Below are positions 36,450 to 47,244 of a DNA stretch of 64,000 bases, piece after piece. A model generated the notes under the pieces. The model had not been told where the DNA came from. It worked only from the letters and a program-made list of their open reading frames with translations, and made no database searches. A program made the translations under genes and the position numbers. Position 1 is the first letter of the stretch. Each line of letters starts with the position of its first letter. This DNA is from Metarhizium brunneum (Eukaryota; Ascomycota; Sordariomycetes; Hypocreales; Clavicipitaceae), in contig NC_089424.1 in assembly GCF_013426205.1 (NCBI RefSeq), positions 1,612,001 to 1,676,000 of the forward strand, in the 5' to 3' direction.

Positions 36450-39400
36450 TTACTCCCAGGTTTTAGCTAGTGGGCTGCCAACCTTGGGCGCGAACTGAAG
36501 ACTTTTGCGTCTTGCTGCCATGAGTCTTAGCATGACCTGTTCATCTTTCTCGCGGCTCAAAACTCCCTTTCCTAATTCGCGATATTTGCTTTCTTTCGGA
36601 GGACAAGTTCTTGTTAAAAAGCTCTGCTTCGACGGCGACATGATGCCTGATAAGTCTTCTGAAGTTGGTGTTTCCGGCAGTTCTGCCGCGTACTTTGCAA
36701 TTGCCTCGGGCGCTGGAGTCTTCGGAACTGGAGTGAGCAATGCACATGACCATTCGAGGTCCTCATCATCTAGGTCCCCCTGATCAGATGGTGTGTGCAT
36801 CCACATAGTGCTCTCTCTTCGATTTCTAGGCGTATTTGGGGTCTTGGATGGGTTATTAGTACCAGATATAATCGTACCATTGAGATTTGCAATCGCCTTG
36901 GGTTCCATGCTTTTACGACGCCTAGCGCCTCCACGGGGTATGAAAGTCGTGTCAATGTAATAAGGGGATTCCTCGAGCCATTCATTCTCACGTTCGCAGC
37001 TATTTCAACGTCATGTTAGTTAGTGACTACAACGACCTGCATAGTCAGGTCAAGCAACTTACTCTAGAACCCAGCTGACGCCGACGCAGTGGACAACTCC
37101 ATTGCTTTCCCGAACTTTCTCCATAGTGCGTTTACCGCCATCCTTGAACACGACGTGGGTAATCCCAACTTTGCTCGATAACGCGCCTTCGCTAGTGAGA
37201 GAGCCGCTGGGGTTCCAATTCCAAGTCTTGACACATTTGGCGCCCATTTGGTTCAAGAGCTCGACGAAAATGCCGCTGGCGTCCGCACCTTCCGTAGTAT
37301 GCACATCGACAAACACCACAGCACCACGAAGCAGTCCTGGGTTGATATCTCGACAAGGGGTTTTCCCAGGCGTGCCGACGCTTGACCACAGATCTCCTTT
37401 GGCGGGAGTGGAGAATGGGTCATAGGCAGGAAGTATGGACGCGCGCTTTTTCCCTTTTGTCGGTGAGTATGAGATGACTGTGGCGCTTCGGGGCAAATGC
37501 CCTACACTTTTTGCACTGAAACTCCTTTTTTTAGATGGGCTTGGTTCCGAATCATCTGCTGGCTTCAGTGGGACTTTGGTGGTTGTAAAGTAAGGCTTTT
37601 TCTGCTGTGACGGTCGAGTAGGTGTGACGGGCGTAACATATCTTGCAGAAGGAAGAACCGTGTCCTCAGGGAGCTGGTTCTCATCGCCGTATTCCTGGCT
37701 AGCTTCCGAGAGAGCTTCCTCCGTATGTTGGGTTTCGCGGTCATCATCCACATTCTGGGGCATGAGTTGCATATTATTAGCTTCTGCAGCAAGAGCAATA
37801 TCCTCATTTGTCATAGCAATGTCCTCCATAGTAACAGCGTCGTCATTTGTCCTCTGTCCGATCTCCGACTCAGTATGCTGACGGGGAGATTCTAAATCAG
37901 CGTGAACGAGAATTTCATCTTCAAAAAAGCTGTTCTTCATAGGCGAAGCCTCTGATTGCAATGTCATCTCTAGAACTGCAGTAGACGAAGTGATATTGCC
38001 GTCGTGGGTGCCTCCAACAACAGAGGATTGATCCTTGGTCATCTTGGTAGGACTAGCCGATGCCCAAGCCCCGAATTTCTCAGTTAAGGACGTTAAACCA
38101 AGGGTAGATCTCCGTGAGTCCCTTGGAGCCGCATGAGTCATGTCTCTCCCATTCGTGGACCTACGATCCAAACGACTATGATGTGCTGGGAGCTGCTTCA
38201 GAGGAGACAAATCGTCCTCAGACTCAAAATCAGATGCAAAGTCGCGGCACGCATCAAGAACACTACCCCGAAGCTGAAACCTTGCACCTCGCTTTGTCGC
38301 TGGGGTTGCTGTAATTGCAGCGTTGCTTATCTGAATCTCAGGCTTCCCGATGTGTCCATCTGTTTCTTCTCCCAGAACCATGGCGCCGTCTTCGCAGATT
38401 TCTCTATCAGTTTCAAATAGTTCTGTAACCACCTGGCCGTTGCGAATATATTCATAGCTGTCGGCCTCTGCCATCTCTTCGGGGGCAGAGCGGCCGATGG
38501 GGTAGACTTTTTCATCTTCTTCTTCATCCTCTATATCATCTGCATTTATTAGAGGGTCAGCATGGCGTGGCAAGACGGCAGACATTCGACCTGGAAAGCG
38601 AGGGCTGTCGGCCAGGCTAGTGAAAGGGTCGTCGCCGATGTCGCCAGTCTCGCCATCATGAAATTCTTCAGCGAGGAGCAGCTGAGAAGGCAAGCCACTA
38701 GTACTGACACTCGAACATGAAACAACGATTGGCTGCATTCTGGGGGTCCTGGTTAATATGGCATTCTTGCCATTTAATTCCTCCGTCACCGGCCTGAAAC
38801 CGGGCATGGCCCGCTTAGCTGGAGATTGAAGCAGTGAGCTTTTGAGCGGCGGCTGACCATGAAGCGGCGTCCCAGCCGTCATTGGCGGAAATTTTGAGCC
38901 CTTTATCGGTGACGGAGGTCTCTTGGCAGGGGAATAAAGAAGAGAAGACTGATTGTGTTGGTCCTCCGAAGGAAGGGCCCGGGGTTTCAGAAGGGATCCG
39001 GGTAATTGGACTTTGCCACATGGTCTCTTTGCCGGCGACGTCAATGACTCCTTTGTAGGGGATGTGGGTGGTCGTCTTGGCGGTGATGTTAAAGTAGTTG
39101 TTTCGGGAGGCGCAACGAGCTCTTCCACATCTGTCATTGCATTGTCCTCTTGTTGACTAGATGTGGCGTTAAGTGACTTCTGGTTGATAGGCGCGTATGC
39201 CGATAGCTTGACGGAAGTTTTGATTGAAGGTTTGATCTCATCGCCTCCAGCCAGCTCATCATCTGAACACTCTTCGTCTCGCGAAATAGGCATTTGGGTA
39301 ACTTTCTTAGGACTCAGTGGCTTCTTGGGGCCCGTGTCAGAATCCTGAGAGGTTTTTGGCTGCGGCTTTGGCATTGTGGCAGCTCCACGCCTCGCAGGTC

Positions 39401-39980
39401 GGCCTCGCAGGCCTCCCATGCTTCCCGCACCCTTCGCCTTTGATGCAAGACCGAGGTTTTCCTTTCCCGCTCCTTGGAATTTTACAGATTTCTTCATAGT
39501 GGTTTTAGCTTCTTCTTGAGCTTCTTTGGTGTCGTTTCCAGCACGAGTACGCGTCGGTCTTTTTGCTATTGGCTCTGGCTCTTGAAGAGGGGCCTTTCTT
39601 GCGCGGCCGCGGAGTCGGGATGAGCCAGCATTGTCATTTGATGAATCTGCCGCGAGCTTCTTGGCGCCTCCTCTACACGTGGATGTGTTCGATGAAGGGC
39701 CCATAACGGCTACAGTGTTGCTTTCTTCGTTGCCAGGGGCCTTTCTGGGTCCGGTCCTTGTGGTCCTTCTGGCGGCAGACACTCTGAGCGTGTCGTCGCC
39801 ATCGTCATTCTCATCAGCCCTAGTCTTCCTTTTTGCGGCCGTACTTTTGGTGCTTGCTGTTGCTTTGGAAAGTGATCGAGCTTTGGCAGCTGCTGTGACG
39901 ATTTTGGTCGACTTGGCAGCGGCGTCGCTTGCTTTGGCGGCTGCTCGAGCTCGCGTCATTCTTTTCGGGGGGGAGTCCAT
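36450..39980 (-). CDS. Large nuclear BRCT-domain protein, microcephalin-like
   Basis: Exons (minus): 39980-37063 and 36999-36450, giving 1155 residues. The intron (GTAAGT, ACTAAC, AATAG) lies inside the BRCT domain and joins GVSWVL to DCERENEWLEESPYYID. The first 850 residues are disordered: a basic, Ala/Lys-rich N-terminus (MTRARAAAKASDAAAK), repeated S/T-P-x-K/R CDK-like motifs (SPTKES, SPAKRP) and acidic patches. The single BRCT domain (about residues 880-985) includes LLRGAVVFVDVHTTEGADAS, LLNQMGAKCVKTWNW, ITHVVFKDGGKRTMEKVRES and VHCVGVSWVL. The strand order and the following acidic and basic segments resemble the N-terminal BRCT region of microcephalin. A role in the DNA-damage response or chromosome condensation is inferred. 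The start is the ATG at 39980; an earlier codon in frame is GTG. Confidence 0.85.
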
Positions 39981-40823
39981 TGCCGCCACAACTCGCTCTG
40001 GGTTATCTTTGCAAGTATTCTGGGGTTAGTAAATCAGCATAAAATAAGACCACGAGCTTTACATGGTGTCTTTCTGCACAAGCGTAGATAGTATGCAGGA
40101 GTGATGGTCTTCACGGATCAAGCTGAGCTAGCTAGCTTTGTTGTCGGTGAGCTGCCGTGTTTAGTACCACCGGTTGCTCGGCAACGACACAGTGTATGCA
40201 TGTGTGGACCAGACTCATCGAGCCACCGCGCTTCCTTGGACGGTAAGCTGCCAACACCATATCCCAGGTCATATTGGACTCTTGCTTCAAGGGACAAGTC
40301 ATATTGACGTCACAATATGCTCATTTCACTTGGACTGTAGCGGTCGATGGCATGTAGAGGCCTGATTTGTTAATGGCACGAATACCAGTTGCCGATTGGT
40401 TGATAGGAAACTATTTACATTTAGAGAACGCGTGCAGCTCTCAAAACCGCAACAGTCTCTAGTCATGTCCTCTTTCACAGAATAACAAAAGTATCGTTAA
40501 ACGAAGAATACTATATACGTTTGCGCACTAATCCAGACGAACATGGAAACACAGAAGACTTGAACAAGTCAACCCGTGTCAGCACCTCGCTATGCGACCA
40601 TCTCTTCATAAGCTCATAACCGTAGACTGCATTGATGGCATAGCTGTTGAACAACTCACGGTTGTTTCTCTTGGCAAGTTAAGCAGCAGAAGGATAAAAG
40701 AACATTACAACTATTCACAAGGGGGGGTATACTGTAGTTATTGCTTTTAGTGTGCTGCATACCAATATGCAGCCTGGCAAGCAAAGAGTCAACACCTGAA
40801 TCGACCGATCCTTGACCGATTTT
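39981..40823. other. Spacer, BRCT gene / caspase-like gene
   Basis: About 0.84 kb between two genes on the minus strand; no gene or repeat is recognised. Confidence 0.5.
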
Positions 40824-42815
40824 CTACCCAGGTCTAAAAGACGGCCGAAAGGGGCCGTCAATCTTCACGTCTTTGACACCCTCTGGCATCAGCCGTAGCC
40901 ACTCGTTCCAGCTTTCAATATCAACGTTATCGTCGGTCAGTCGAATAGAAAGATGGAGTTGCGGATTGTTTTCATAGGAGAAACTATTTCGCGTCGGGCT
41001 GGGGTGATGGATAGGAGAAAGAAATACTGACGGCAATCTTGAATTGCCAGACATCATTGTATGTAGCGGAACAGGAAACGTCGTCAGCGTCTCGCGTTCG
41101 GGAGTTGTGTCCCGAACAATCTTGGGATAGTGTGACAATAGTAACGCATGCAGTTCTACCACCGAGAGAGGGGCAGATCGCGCAGCCCGAGCACTCAAAA
41201 GCTCCGATAGAGCTCTTGTAAATGCACACCGGCCAAGAGAGGTAGCGTGATCCTCAGATGCCGAGGCTGCAAGGAGCTCCAAGACGCCTTTTCGCCGTAC
41301 AATCTTGGACGACGGATAGTAAGCAGCATCCATAAGAATGAGTACATCTGCGCAAGCCTCCTCTAATATTTGTTGCATGCCACTCCATCGGATTGTAGAA
41401 GCCTGATCTTTGTCCATTGAGCTGCGGTGAGTTAGTTTGGATAGCAACTTGGTCCTATAGATCGGCACGTACCTAGTCAAAATCATTTCCCTGTTGCCAT
41501 CGAGACATGTGTGTCCAGCGTAATAAACGATTTTTAAAACGTCGCGTTGATCGCAATCTTCGGCAAAATCATTCAGCCGGCGTGAGAGCCATCTCCATGA
41601 GCTCTTGGAACTATCTGAGGCAGATGGAATAGCTTGAATATGAAACGTATAGTGATAAGACCTGTCAAACACATGGGCCAACTCTTGAAGTGCATCTTGT
41701 ATGGTTGTCGCGTCTTCGTCGTCATGCCAGAAGAGCAGCAATACTTGAACAGAGTTGTACCGCCCGCGATGGGTTGTAGATAGGATTTTTGGCACATTGT
41801 GTTGCAATTCATTTTTGAGGCTCTCGATTCCTGGCAAGGATAAGGACTTTTCCAATCTCGGGCCAGACGGCAACGGGGTGCGAATTCGAGCCTCGCTCAG
41901 TGGGTGTCGGCCTGGCTGATGATATGCTGTTGGCGAAGAATCTATATCCATTGCCTGAGTCTCGTGCGCGAAAGTTGGTTGGATAATGCTCAGTGACGAA
42001 GCCGGGCTCAGTGGGCGTCCTGCACCGAAGGACGGCGTTACATCTTGACTGTTGGGGCTCTGTGATCTGTGAAACCGGTGTAACAGGTCTTCCCAGGTCA
42101 TATTGTGGTGACTGGGATGGCACTTTGGGCACTCGAATGGTTAGCCAAAGGACAAGTACGATGCGAACAGCCACCTCACGGAACACAAGCTGAGGTGGAG
42201 GAGCAAAAGTTACATGCATGACAACATCAATAGAACAAAAGGCTGTTGGGTTCCAGAAAGCAGAAACAGGATACGAGAAATACTTACGGCAACCCGTCTT
42301 CGACGACAGTCATGACATGCCCCCAGCTTTCTGATCAAGGCAGCGCGCTCTCTAGATTGCTGTGACAAAGGCCCAGTACGTCTCCTGCTGGCGCGGCGGG
42401 TGTTAGAGACGTCGGAGCCGTCTTTGACTGAGAAGATGGATTGATGCAAGCTAGGGGAGGTGTCGGCACTGTACGATGTGTTGTTGGTCTCAGCAGAGGC
42501 CGTGGTGGCCGTGGTGGCCTGAGTTGAAATAGAGGACAAGGTATCCTTGCGCGGAGGAGGCGAGCCCGAATGCATGAGACGAGGTGAAGTCGGAGAGTAC
42601 ATGGCATGACGAACCAAACTCTCGTCAACCTTTGCGGCCGGGGGTGATGGTGAGGTAGATTTTACCGTATCAGCAACAACACCAGGCGTCGGGGCAGCAG
42701 ACTCGATGGGATTGCAGCCGTCTTCGTCGCGAACCGTAGTCAACATGGAAAGGGATGATGAAGATGCCGCCGCCGCCGCCGCGGTGGCATCAGCCAAACT
42801 ATGGACGGGATCCAT
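40824..42815 (-). CDS. Half-zinc-cluster plus degenerate caspase-fold protein
   Basis: Exons (minus): 42815-42288, 42122-41473 and 41421-40824, giving 591 residues. Residues 1-155 are Ser/Thr/Pro-rich. At 160-190 lies KLGACHDCRRRRVAC then HPSHHNMTWEDL: Cys167-x2-Cys170-x6-Cys177 as in the first half of a Zn2Cys6 cluster, but the second half is replaced by His residues; the first intron splits this motif after Ala176. From about 300 the pattern is caspase/metacaspase-like: VQVLLLFWHDDED, a helix, YHYTFHIQAIP, then DVLKIVYYAGH (His380, dyad His), ADVLILMDAAYY (Asp424-Ala-Ala426 where D-x-C is expected), and RCAFTRALSELL with LSVVELHALLLSHYP. So protease activity is probably lost. Similar motif-bearing proteins occur in filamentous fungi, but their function is not known to me. 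Confidence 0.75.
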
Positions 42816-44097
42816 GACGAAGAGAGATGACGGTCGGATTATGCCGCTATGCGATCATAATTGTTGGCTCCAACAAAGGTTGAGGCGATATCGTCAGGGA
42901 GAGTTGAGCCCGACAGCGGTTGAGAGCCTATCACCACGACACCCAAGAAATCCCTATTTTAAACTGGAATCTTGGCATTCAATTCGAAAGACGGCAGATC
43001 AAGGCGGAATTTAGTCCCAATTGGCGCTCACAGCCTTGCGTTAGGCGTGTGGAAGAAAAAAATATGAGGAGCCGGCCGGTATACCGTATAACACGCGAAG
43101 TTGTCTTGCGCCGGCGTTGGTCCTCTTGCAGCTTACACTTTCTGCTGCGTCGTCGGGGTGGTTGGTGGTTTGTAAGGGTTTTCCGGAGACAAAAAACTTG
43201 GGAGGCTCAAAATTTCTTATGTGAGCTCCCTCGTATAACCAACAATGGCCAGGTTAACTGAGCTTCTCGTGGGCTCTGGGTTTGGTTTTCTTTTTGTTGA
43301 AGATGAAAGTGATCGCTTGAAGCACTTCAAGTCTTGAACGCTCGACGACGTGGGCAGACCCCCCACCAAAAGGACCAAACTAAGATGGGACAAGGACAAG
43401 GACAAGGCCACTGGTACCCTTCGCAGAGAGCACTCACTGCTGACGAGAGATAGCCGAGGACTGGAGGGAGGAGGGGCCTGGCGGTTGCAGTGGAGAATGG
43501 AGAAACCAGACATGGACTGGACGGAGCACCATGTGTAGTAGGGAAAACGGCTTGACTTGTTTTTATTCAGACCTTGGACGTAGAATACGGGCGTGCATGT
43601 GCAACCCAGGTCCGGACGTCGCCAAGCTTCTGGGTTTTCGGTCGTGCTAGGCCCAGAGCATTGGGTCAGGACTGGATGGAAGGGCAGACAAATCTACAGA
43701 GTGCCGCTGACCTGACTCCCGTGCCGGACTTTAGAAGGAAATACGTCTGGTGCGAGGTACGTACCCTATGTACTCCGTACCTGTAGACAGAGTCAGGTCC
43801 GGATGCCGTTCCAGATGTCGTCTTTTATCATTTCAAGTTCGTCCTCGGGCACAACACGCAGGGGCGCAGCATTTCGAACGTTGAGCCGAAGCAGCGGGTG
43901 GAGGCGCTCCAGCCAGACCGACTCGGAAGCAAGAGGTGAGCAGACCAGACCTGGACTTGAACTTGATCATGTCCAGAAAGGAAAACGCCAATGCCGAGCA
44001 CGAAGCGGCTGCGGCCGGGATCAATCGATGCCTCTATGTTGTATCGATACATGTCTGGCATGTGTGTGGTCTGGTGGTCTTGCAATTTGATCCACTA

Positions 44098-44121
44098 CTA
44101 AGTAAGTACTAAGTAAGTAGT
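44098..44121. repeat. CTAAGTAAGTA tandem
   Basis: Two units of ACTAAGTAAGT in tandem, flanked by partial units. Confidence 0.7.
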
Positions 44122-46865
44122 TGACCCCCTGAGAACATTCAATCGACCAGACGGTACTATGGAGACCCGAGGGCCGTAGCGACACTGGCTGGTACATACA
44201 TGTAACTTTGAAGCTGCGGTTGGCCCTCGACATTGGCTCGAGCAGAAATCATCATGAATGGGCCCAGGCCATAAGCAACTCGGCGAAAGGTCAGCAGCCG
44301 GCCATGTCTCTCTCCCAGGTTAGATGCCAGGTTGGTACACATAGGCGCTCCGGGTAGACGAGAGAGGTAAGCGGCACTCAACGGCCCTCAAGGGCACTCA
44401 AGGGCATGCGCAGGCAAGGCTCGAGCACGAGCAAACGGGCAACAAGCCGGCGCTCGAGTGGTAGGCGCATGCAGACAGGGCGACGTCGAGCACCAGGCGT
44501 GTCAAGGTCGCAGATAGGTCGTGAAACCACACTTGTACATACACCACCACATGGACAAAGATGAGGGACCCGGCGGCGGCTCCCGCAGAGGATGGCTGGA
44601 TGGCTGGCTGGCTTGGAGGGCATCCTCGTCGACGGTTTCTCTGCTGTGGCTCCCCGGTCCGGTCGGTGGCTGTGGGAAGAACCGGGAGAGAACTGGGCAA
44701 ACATGCAGTCAAGGATCAATGATGACAGCATCACCCTCGAGTGCTCTGCTGTTTTTGGTCCGTCATGCACGGCGCCGTTGCAGTTGAGCCATCGCTGTCT
44801 GGAGCGAGCTGCTGCAGCTCATGGCTCTCGCCTCAGTTGTAAGCCGCTTCGGTACTGCATTCACCGAACCCTACGGAAATTTTCAACTTCGGCGGTCGCT
44901 TCGACGCCCTTTTTTTCATGGAGTGAAAGGTACCAGACATAGTCACTCCGTAGAAACCTGATAGTAGAGGCGCGTCTCCGTCCGACACCCCGTGTACGGG
45001 AACAAGACCGCTTTCACTATCCCAGCATGTGCAAGTCTGAAGATGCCAGCAACAACAGCCCACGAAAATACACCTGGTGCATATGGGCATTGGCAGGAAG
45101 CATGCGGGATGATGGCTGACTGCTTGGAATGGCAGATACTCCGGCTCCGTACGTCCCACGTGCTTGTGGCCTGCTCAACTTGACCTTTCCTCCACAGCTT
45201 CCCTTGTTTAGACTTTGGAGCGCGAGGTACGGAGTAACTACTGCAGACTCGAGTCTGGTCAAGTGCAATGTCGCAGATGGTACTACTACTAGGTTTCTAC
45301 CGCGGAGAGAGTCTGGGGAGAGTCTGGGGCATCTTTCTGGGGCTGCTGGGAAGTGATTCGATTGGCAAACATGCGGAGTACTTGGGCACACAGCTGTGCA
45401 AGCACCACCATATAGGTACCTGGGTAGCTCATCCATGTTGTCCTCTCAGGCTACTTACTTGGGTACGAGCGATATTTTTGCCCATCAAATACTACTCCGT
45501 ACTATGGCCTGGTTCTCTGAAACCTCGCGTCTGATCTGTCCTGAAGAGCCGGTTGGTCAGATGCAGTCTTGGCTCAATCACTGATCAGCTACTCCGTACT
45601 GATTTTTTTTCTGTGGCGATGTTAAAGTTTCCGGTTTCACCTCGCAACCCGATTGCGGAATCTCACATGCATTCGGCTACACAACTTTCCAACCAAGCCG
45701 TCGGTGTAAGGTCGCCCACCACCATGTCCAGGACGCGTCGTTTCCTTTAACACAATGGAAATGGAATGGAATTACAGAGCCTTATTTATGAACTAGGACT
45801 TGCAGTTGCTACTCTTCAGACAAAAGCTGAATTTATTCTTTTCTTCTTCTTCTTTTTGCTGTGTAGCAAATTTAAAAAGGCAAAAAAGACATTCTTTTTG
45901 ACTTGACTGTCGTCTCCTTCGTAGGCGCCGTCTGTCTAGCCAGCTTGTTAGTAGAAAAGCAACTAGACCGGACATTTGAACCAAACTCGTCGTAAGCCAC
46001 GAGCCGCTAGTTTTCGCCGTCCTCTATATTTCTTCGTCTAGACCAAACGAGCCTCCACAATTTCCTTCTCCTGGGTATCCCCATGTTTCCGGCCCAGGAA
46101 CAAAGCACATGTCTAGTCAATGCTAACTAACGGCCCCAGGTTGCCTCACCGAGGTCCAGTCGGCTCGCTCGGTGGGTGCTTGTGGCTGCGGTCCCGTGAA
46201 ATCTTCTTGCACGCACCCATTCTCAACAAAATGCTCCCTTGGTTGGTCTCAAAACGTAGATCTATGCAAATCGTCAAATCTCCGGAGACCGTGACCGTGA
46301 TGGTCATATCATGTATGCTCATGCCGTCATTGGCTCACGCGCGGCGAGAAAATTATTGGTGGAAGTGGGCTCTCGAGCTCCGAGCCAACATGCCCGAACC
46401 CTTCAATATCTATGTACCCCAACTTGCCACAAGTACTATTTTATTGATTCGCTCGAAGTTGGGATGAGGTGAGAGATATGGGTCAATCGACACTGCCCGC
46501 CTTCAAACTGCTGCGGGCTCTCTGCATCTGCGTACTCGGAGCTTCATCATCGGTGTCTGTCGTGTATGTAGTACGGCATAATGGACGGCATTTGCCCACT
46601 GGAGCTAGCATAATATTCCGACCATGTCAATATGCAAACTTTGACTTTGTGTAGCCATCCGTCGGACTCGCGCGTGGTAAGACCTGATTGACTAGCTCGC
46701 ATCTACGTCTGTAACTGATGAGCTTTCGTTCGCTGGGGACAGCCTCTCTGACACTTAGCTCATCTTTCGGCGCCAAAACCTGGTCTTTCTGACACCTTTC
46801 CATTGGGATTCTTCCTCTGGCTCTTACAGTGACAATGACCATGTCAAGTTTGATGTACATACATA

Positions 46866-46885
46866 TGAGGCTATCGCGAGATGGC
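46866..46885 (+). repeat. 20-bp dispersed repeat, copy A
   Basis: TGAGGCTATCGCGAGATGGC, identical to 50369-50388 in the same orientation. Downstream bases diverge but remain related (CCTTGACTAGCGGG against TTTAGCAGCGGT), as expected for a decayed repeat end. Confidence 0.75.
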
Positions 46886-47159
46886 CTTGACTAGCGGGCC
46901 GCGGCGCTGCAGTGGCTGCACCAATTGTGCTGGTACGTCTGACGCGTCACGATGCGTATGTACGGTCCATTTCTCTAGTCTCTTTACTGTCCTTGGCCTA
47001 GTACATCCTAATACTATTTTAGATTTTACGCTTGCACAATACTCGTATCTTTCTTGTAATTTCATTTGACTACAGAGCGAAACAATACTCCCCTTTAACA
47101 TACCTACTTTAGGTACTGTGGTGGAAATGTGGGTCGGGGAAAGACTTCTGGGACCCTGC

Positions 47160-47234
47160 TTAGTACGTACTTAAGTAAGAAGCTACATTGTAACTACCTA
47201 GGTACCTAGGTAGGTACCTAGGTACTTACGTATG
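47160..47234. repeat. TAGGTACC cluster
   Basis: TAGGTACC at 47199 and 47211, with overlapping GGTACCTA and ACTTAAGTA words, directly before the DUF155 gene. Part of a family of palindrome-rich intergenic clusters. Confidence 0.75.
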
Positions 47235-47244
47235 TGCCACCACA

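Larger units (their letters stand above)
42816..47231. other. Long gene-poor spacer (4.4 kb) with clustered short repeats
   Basis: I found no believable gene on either strand. The stretch holds most of the window's TACTCCGTA-type words (43771, 45229 reverse, 45493, 45590; CACTCCGTA at 44944), a CTAAGTAAGTA tandem at 44099-44121, a 20-bp sequence shared with position 50369, and a TAGGTACC cluster at its right end. Transposon decay or regulatory sequence are both possible. Confidence 0.5.

Noticed and set aside
46120..46467. Forward frame of 115 codons with a hydrophobic middle segment
   Set aside because: The hydrophobic part is not at the N-terminus, no family is recognised and the region is repeat-bearing spacer.
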